A DNA stretch of 64,000 bases from Chara braunii (lineage: Eukaryota > Streptophyta > Charophyceae > Charales > Characeae), in NCBI GenBank assembly GCA_003427395.1, contig BFEA01000283.1, forward strand, positions 1,093,226-1,157,225, read 5' to 3'. A model generated the notes under the pieces. The model was not told the origin of the DNA and did not search any database. It worked only from the letters and a program-made list of their open reading frames with translations. Within the stretch, counting starts at the first letter, position 1, and the number at the start of each line of letters is the position of its first letter. Shown in pieces: positions 57,236 through 64,000 of this stretch. The translations under genes were made by a program, and so were the position numbers.

Positions 57236-58673
57236 ACGAGCTTCGGATGAGCGCAGACATACAATGCGTGCGTGAAATGACTTCTTGCTTTGCTAAGAGG
57301 GTTGCATGGTGTAGGGCTGGATAAGGATCAAAAGGGAATCAGACGAACATTAAGTGACACTTCAAGGTAACAATTTTTACTAGGAGAAAAAAAAATTGAG
57401 AGTATCTTTGTTGAAAGGAGAAGAGCTAAGGGAATACATATGTATAAAAGTTGGTGAAATACGTTCTTAAAAGTGAAATATTTTATTTTGAATCAAGTCA
57501 AATAAACTATAAATTGGGGCATGCTATTGATGAAGTAGTCTTATTCATGATAAGCGAATAGGCGTCAATAATAAGGTATAATAAGGATCTATCAAATAGT
57601 ACGAGTTCTTAAAGCGAGGTATGATTTGGTTTAGAGGTATAATCCTAACAGATGTCTTTGCATATGAGACACGTATACTAGAGTCATGAGCAAGTGAATT
57701 AGTGAGTAGTTCTAAGGATGGGAAATGAGTGACCGTGGATTCCTTTTGTTGAAGTGTTGAGTGAATAATAACTCTTTAAGTTCGTTATATTTAGGACTGA
57801 TACGGAAAGTAGGTTGAGTTTCTACTATTCTTTTTCTAAAGATTGAGATAGTTGTATATATGTGTGTGGTATCGTGTGTCCCCGGAGTGATTTTTGCGCA
57901 AGTGTCAGATTTCCTTACTAAGAATATGATGTAAACATGTTATATGAGAGTAATGCAAGGATTAGAGTGATACTTAGTTTTGACTCCTTAAGTTTTAAAT
58001 TGATTTTATATATGTGACATGTAACATGTAACATGGGCGTGATAACTTTATTTGAGATGACCTCTACAATAGTGGTCTAATTGAGACCACTTTTGACTTT
58101 GACGATTGAGGCCGTAATATTTTTTTGGGATAACTGGTGATATCGTTGTTATTTTTTATTCTTTTGAGTTGGAAGTTTCCAACACTATACACATTAGTGA
58201 CATAGTGATTACCTGTTTTATTTTTGTATCCCGATTGTTCAACTTGAGGTACATGTGTGACTTATTGACGATTTTGTTCTGTTTGAATTAAGAGATCCCC
58301 AGTCTGGACATATTTGAAGTTCATGACTTTTTTTCAGATTTAGCGATCACAATCACTCTCACATGTGTGCATTTATCCCGAGAAATTACTATTTTATATG
58401 AAAAATGTCAATGGTGCGTCTCGTCACTTGTTAATGTGCGATGAATGATCTGTCTACTATTTTCCATATTTGTGTCAGTCTGCTGTATGGACAAACATCA
58501 AAAGAGGCTACGTATGAGAAAGGAAAGTGTTGTTTGATTGGTAAAATGGTGTGAAGATCCGAATGGATCTATGTAATTATGAGATTGGAAGTTATCAATA
58601 TCAAATATTTGCTTTGGGTAAATCATGTTGAGGCCTTGTTTGTTGGTCCTTCAGTGTTGAATGATTTTATAGA

Positions 58674-58790
58674 CGTCTCCCCTTCAAGTGAAAGTTGGTT
58701 TAGTGATTTTTTTTGTGGCTCATCTTCAAGTGGAAAATGACTTAATGATTCTATGGTTGACTCCCCTTCAAGTGGAAGGTGGTTAAATGA
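58674..58790 (+). repeat. Three short direct repeats with CTTCAAGTGG
   Basis: CTCCCCTTCAAGTG or CTCATCTTCAAGTGG begins three units at 58682, 58723 and 58766 (spacing 41 and 43), each followed by an A/G-rich stretch and AATGATT or AGTGATT. Confidence 0.7.
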
Positions 58791-60923
58791 TTATAAAATG
58801 ATATGAAAGCAGTTTGAATAATAAAGTCTGACGAGAAGGGCCAAGGAAAGTAGTTATTCAATAGTTAAATTTTGGAATATCACAAAAGTTGTGAAATTTT
58901 TGAGAAATGATTTTAAGATATGTGACGTACTCTACTCTGATCAAGTGGGAGACCACGACCCTATGAATTTGGCGGCGATTTTTTTTTTTTTTTAAAGGAC
59001 GCTATGCCCTCTCTTTTGTCTGATAGGAAGTTGCTAAAAGTCTTTCAGTCAAACGAACCTTTCCATAGTCCCGCAATGGGCTCAAGTTTATTTCAACACA
59101 CCGTTCAATCACTATGATACTAATCTTAAGTAATGTGTAGGGAGACCCAACTAAAGGGTAGTTTTTAACTTTTTAGCATCATTGGGTCGTAACCCCCATT
59201 GTTGGCTGCAAACGAGCACAACCTTGCAGCGGACCTACATCTCACCAAAGGGGTAGGCCTTGAGGGGTGTGACCGTCTCAAAGAGTCTTACTCCCGTGGG
59301 ATGTCAAAGGGATAAGAGTCAAGTCTGTTCACCAGGGTCCTGATAAAATTCTTATCAGGAAAAATCATCTTTCATTGCGCGACCAACGAATGCATCGTCG
59401 CTAAAATAACAACGAGGCGGAGCGTAGATTTGGCTCGATCAACCACACTGTAGTGAGCCAAGATGGAGACTTGACTCTCCTCTACTAGACTTCAGGAGAG
59501 GTGTGTAATAAAAAATTATATTTTTGTGGATATTTGGTCGAAAGGCAAGAGAGTTTTATAAAGGTTTCGATTAGGGTCCACGTCCTAAGTTATGATCCTG
59601 CACGCAGGACAATAACTAAATAGGACACCCAACGATGAGACAACAATCGCCTAGGACAAAGGGAGATGACTATCGGGAGTTCAATAACCGCGTGAACTCT
59701 ATGCTGCAGTACGGATAAAGTATGAGGGCAACTGACGTTATGACAAAAGAAACCAAGGTTGAAACCCTTGCAGCACATAGTCGTTGCAGACACCTTCGAT
59801 AAAACCCTCAAAACGGAGTGGGTCGACCGATTGGATTGAAATTTCTCTTGTCAGCATTTGAGTTATGGTTGAAATAGGTAGCCTTTGATTATTCGAAAAA
59901 ATGGTGACATGCTTAATGTGATCCGATAAGTTGTCGATGTGAATAATCTTACAAGGGTATCCGCCGTGGATTTTGCAAGTGATAGGAATAAGTTTGGGCT
60001 AAAAAATTGGGTACATCCAGCGAAACGTGACCAATTTTTATTTTGTAACTGACAATGCGTCAAAGGAATAATAGGGAGTGTGTGGGCGCAAAGTTTTGAG
60101 GCGTACGTGATTCTTTTGTGGGTATTACAAATCGGCACGCTTGCTGTTTAGTTTTTGTATTTTTAATTAAATAAGGATTAAATCATATTTCCTTTGGTTG
60201 GTACGTTAATTGTAGAACGCGTGCGCGCAGAGGGGACATTTGGTGAGTACAACGTTAGAGGTTTGACTACCAATACCACTTTTGAAGGAGGTTGCGATTA
60301 TTTCAACTGGTGTGGTGTTGGGTCTGTCTTTCATACAGTAGATTTGAGGATCTAGGTAAGCGGGTGGCAACCCGAGAGCATTAGAGCAACTTAAGGAAGT
60401 CGAAGGGTTGAGGGCCCAACTGGGATATCCCTTTAAATTTTGTTGTCGTCCCTGCTCGTAGTCCCGATCAGCGGGCCACACGGGTACCAACGGGCCCCTC
60501 CCCCTCCACGAGTTTCAATTTCTTTATTTCAATTACCTTTATTTTTATTCATTCTATTTAAAGGGTTACATTCCTTTTCGAAAAAATTTTCGAAATGCCC
60601 CTGAAGTTTGCATTTATTTCCGGTGTGCCCCTCTGGCAGGCGACTTCCCTTGTCCCGCCCCTCTAACGACTAATGATGTTTCCAGAAAACCCCTGGCGCC
60701 GTTTGGGCATGAAACATGTTTCATATGCCCCTACCGGTACGAGTACGGTATGCCCCTACCGGAAGGCCATTAAGAACCAGCACAAAAAATTTCCCATACC
60801 CTTATTGGTACCGTCCATCTTTCCAGTGAGCCCCTGTGGCCGTTGTTGACACTCGCAGTCTTTCCCCTGACCCCGACTGAGGTGCTATTGGGCATATCAA
60901 AAATTTGGTGATGAGCATGGACA

Positions 60924-61175
<252 letters not shown>

Positions 61176-61370
61176 GGACCTGTTTAGGGTTGCCTGGTGG
61201 TCATAGCCGCTGCAGTGTCTACACATAAGCCTTTGTTGAAGAAGACTCTCAATTTCTGAACAATCTCCAAAGTGCTCTCATCTTGTGTGGCTTGCATCTC
61301 TTTTTCATCTCTCTCTCGTGTTTGGCGCGTGTGAAATGTGGCGTGAGAAGCGGTGTTTTTTTTTTATTAT

Positions 61371-61465
61371 CATTTATCAATTTATGCATGTCATCCTTAG
61401 CCAGGGGCCATGCTAATCTTCATTCTCTGTATCGTTCCAATTTTACAGGATGTCCTGAAGGAGAG
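61371..61465 (-). pseudogene. U6 snRNA-like pseudogene
   Basis: The minus strand reads like plant U6 along its whole length: a 5' hairpin CCTTCAGGACATCC, TAAAATTGGAACGATACAGA, GATTAGCATGGCCCCTG, AAGGATGACATGCATAAAT and AAATG near the end. Departures from the canonical RNA are three extra bases (ATG) between ACAGAGA and AGATTAGC, GGCTAAGG for GCGCAAGG in the internal stem, and loss of the 3' T-run. Instead of the T-run a short A-rich tail follows (ten A on the minus strand, 61356-61365). No TATA box is seen at -25 to -30. The tail suggests a retrotransposed copy, not the active gene. U6 is the catalytic snRNA of the spliceosome. Confidence 0.85.
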
Positions 61466-61675
61466 CGGAGTGGATTCGTGGGTTCATTGCAGAGGGGATT
61501 TTTTTTTTTTAAAGCCATTTTGTGCATCTTTTTGCGCTGGCTGGCTGGCTGTATTCAATAATGTTAGTCGGTGCTTAGTGGTATCTTCCTTGAAATGGTG
61601 TGCAGATGATGGATGGATGATGCACACACGACTCTCTAATTAGAGCCTTCTCCTAACCTGTCTCTGTTCACCTTA

Positions 61676-61786
61676 CTACCCTCTTCCCCCGAACATAACG
61701 CACCCTGATTCTGAGTGTATACAATCCATCTTTCCGGTTGAATGCATTCAGAATGAGGGTGCGTAGTGTTCGGGGGAAGACGGTAG
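61676..61786. repeat. 111-bp hairpin element with about 49-bp arms
   Basis: The left arm (61676-61724) and the reverse complement of the right arm (61738-61786) match at about 80-85% of positions, sharing TCTTCCCCCGAACA, CGCACCCT and ATTCTGA. A loop of about 13 bases separates them. It could be a very small inverted-repeat transposon or a precursor for a small RNA. No clear flanking target duplication was found. Confidence 0.8.
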
Positions 61787-62118
61787 GCATGACTGCATAG
61801 TAACTTTACTATCGCAATCTGCCATTACCATAGAGTTGCTGCCGTAAATCTCTGCGCCAGTGGATCTTGAGCATTGCTCCTCATTCCACAGGCAGTAGCG
61901 CTATACAGATTGATGTGATAACTCTCTGTTTCTCTCTCTCTTTCTCTCTCTCATATATTAATGTTTGTTTTCCCTCTGAGAGTGTGGTGTGGAGAGAATC
62001 AGGTCGCTGAAACACTCTCCAATTCGGGTACTACTGAAACGCATATGTTTCGTTGGGAGAAGTATGTTTGATGTGCACAAAGTGCATGTATACTTGTCTC
62101 TCGTCGCTACAGCAGGCG

Positions 62119-62119
62119 T

Positions 62120-62164
<45 letters not shown>
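62119..62164 (+). repeat. (AC)n microsatellite
   Basis: A pure CA run of about 23 units. Confidence 0.95.
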
Positions 62165-62168
<4 letters not shown>

Positions 62169-64000
62169 TGGATGAGCAACAAAAACCAGGCCTGCGGACC
62201 TCAGGAGTGATAAGTAGGTAATAACCCATTTTGGAGTTTGTCGGCTCAGCCTAAAAAAGGAGGCTTATGAGGAGGGCAGTTCGTTGGAAATGTTTTTAAA
62301 GAAAAGGGGGGGTGGACCTGAACATCCTGTCAAAACAGAAATCCGGTAGCCATCACAACTTCCCTTCGAGGGACTTTGCTATAAATAGAACGGGGGGCGC
62401 GGTAATAATCCTTTTTCGATCGGATCTGCCCTCCGGTGATCTGGTACGAGTAGCACTAGCGCAGCAAGACTCTGTCGGCTCTCCCGACGAAGGTCCTATG
62501 TCGTTTCGTAACTCTCGATAGTCCTGAGTGAGACGCGTTCGTAAGAAAAATTGTGCGTACTCGTCTGAAGTAATCTTTCGCCGTAACTTTTCTGAGTCAC
62601 AAGGATTGGTTTCCTGCGTTCATGGAGGGACCGATGTCGCTGGAGGAGATGCTCTCGATACAGGACATGGTCTTCGTGGAGGAGTCAAGCAATACACCCT
62701 TGCAGGTGAAGGATTCGAAGAAATTTTGGTCTATGTACGGGATACGTCTGCATGAATAATGTATGGATGATACTAACTTATGTGTTCCTTAGATGCTCTC
62801 AAAAGAAAAGATGTTTGTGCTTTCATTTTGTTCCCCTTTGATGAGTTGACTGATGGCTGGTTGACGAAAAGCGCGTTTTAGGGAGATGGCCACGATCCCC
62901 AGCCAAACTTCTGATATCTTCCCTGTCTACCCACTCTGGAGGTATTAAGACGAGGTTCGGAGCATATGACGAACATATGACCGTTTGCGGTTGTCTGACT
63001 TTTTGAAGAAGTGAAAGTATTTTAACCATTCATTTATCTCGATTGATTGTTCAGTGATGATTATGAATAATTGTGAATTTTTGTGAATTCGCTTCGTTTG
63101 TGCAAGGCTTCCTTCCAATGATTGTGGTGAGTTATTCGAAGTGTTGCAGGAGCAGAGTGTGTCGTAAAGGAGCAGGAGGATGTGCATAGGATATACGTTG
63201 ACTCGGTAGTAAGATCAGCAATGGCTCACTTGATGGGGAGTGCCCTCAAATGGAGCGATAGGGGGTAGCATAGGAGGGGATCATGAAACAATTTGGGCAA
63301 CAATTGGGGCTTGGTCATATGGGTTGATACGCGGGATGAGAATTATCTGAATGTTGTTGCTTCATAGGAATCTCATGGGAACTTATGGGACATAATGATA
63401 AGTTCAACAGGGAGTTGAGGGACGTAGAAGTCTTGTCGTAGTAAGTACTCTTATCAGACGCTACGATCGGAATATAATTGGATTTGCAATTTTTTGCTCA
63501 AATCGTTGGAGGTTTCTTTTTTAGCCAAATGACCATGGCTCATGACGAGGGTATGTGGGTTGGAATTTCATAATAAAGTTATACACTTTGTGTAAAGAAA
63601 TAGCTAAGTGGGTAAGCTTAGGGTGCTTGCGTACATGGGTTCTCTTCGTGGACATGTACTTCGTGTGCTTTGATTCACTTACGGAACGAGTCATGCAATT
63701 ACATGGGAAGGAAACAATGTTTTGTTTATATGCATGGGTTTGTTTGATTCAGGCATGACTTAGCTGCACCTTGGGGGATATCGCTTCAAAGTGCTTTAAG
63801 GTCACTAAAGGGCAGCGTCCGTGCTTTATCATACGTACACACACACATGTGCAGACACGCCTGCACGGGTGATGACACCAATAAGACAGTCATGGTGATG
63901 GTTAGGAGGTCGACAATAGAGGAGGAGGAGAGGGAGGGGTGACGAGGAGAAAGTTGGAGGAGGGAGGAACGAGGGAAGATGAGGGGAAGAGGAGTAGGGA
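62165..64000. other. Noncoding right edge
   Basis: No gene recognised. Composition is mixed, becoming purine-rich (GAGGAGG) in the last 100 bases. The frame at 62528-62755 has no recognisable content. Confidence 0.4.

Larger units (their letters stand above)
53749..60920. other. Long AT-rich noncoding region
   Basis: No convincing coding sequence occurs in 7 kb, in any frame. Local features are a 116-bp tandem duplication (57004-57235), three copies of a CTTCAAGTGG motif (58682-58775), an 11-base repeat CCTTTCAATTC near 54611 and 54650, and a palindrome (60704-60730). The remainder shows nothing I can name. Confidence 0.5.

Overview
The window is a eukaryotic, nuclear, repeat-dominated stretch in which I found no convincing intact host protein-coding gene. 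Several signs point to the green lineage (streptophytes): Ty3/gypsy chromoviruses primed by initiator tRNA-Met, an LTR family primed by a tRNA-Asp-type site, an L1-type LINE whose ORF1 ends in a zinc knuckle, and a U6 snRNA-like copy that starts with the plant-type 5' hairpin. The overall style resembles large, transposon-rich charophyte genomes such as Chara. That species guess is inference only. The sequence is a draft scaffold with N gaps, and two of the N positions look like assembly artefacts.

Layout. 1-5.8 kb: a 93-bp minisatellite (16 copies), an LTR end on the minus strand (called LTR-B here), a 91-bp satellite held in exact register, and a diverged solo LTR. 5.9-7.1 kb and 28.0-29.3 kb: two copies of an unclassified 1.3-kb repeat (R) carrying tRNA-like pieces. 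7.1-12.6 kb: AT-rich noncoding DNA ending in a second LTR-B end with a tRNA-Asp-type primer site. 13.27-23.31 kb: a complete but decayed Ty3/gypsy chromovirus (element 1) with both LTRs, gag, protease, RT, RNase H, integrase and chromodomain. 23.3-28 kb: microsatellite-rich DNA. 30.12-39.60 kb: a second chromovirus (element 2) with 0.94-kb LTRs and a better preserved pol. Next to it, at 39.8-40.7 kb, lies a minus-strand fragment of the same family. 40.7-42.1 kb: two degenerate repeat arrays. 43.45-43.71 kb: a third LTR-B end with its primer site, on the plus strand. 43.7-53.7 kb: a nest of hAT-like inverted-repeat elements with 8-bp target duplications, one of which is split by an 8.1-kb L1-type LINE on the minus strand. 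53.7-64 kb: AT-rich noncoding DNA with small duplications, long AC/GA microsatellites, a U6 snRNA-like pseudogene and a 111-bp hairpin element.

The coding sequences are all retrotransposon genes. In element 2 every in-frame stop I examined can be explained by a C-to-T or G-to-A change, as expected for silenced, methylated copies. Element 1 has in addition lost its integrase zinc finger and part of the RT palm.

The most unusual signal is the hAT-like cluster at 43.7-53.7 kb. Its elements share a terminal pattern and an internal core, but each has its own short GC-rich motif (GTAC, CCCGG or GAAC/GTTC) repeated just inside its ends. This looks like a family whose presumed transposase-binding motifs have diverged. 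No transposase gene is present in the window.
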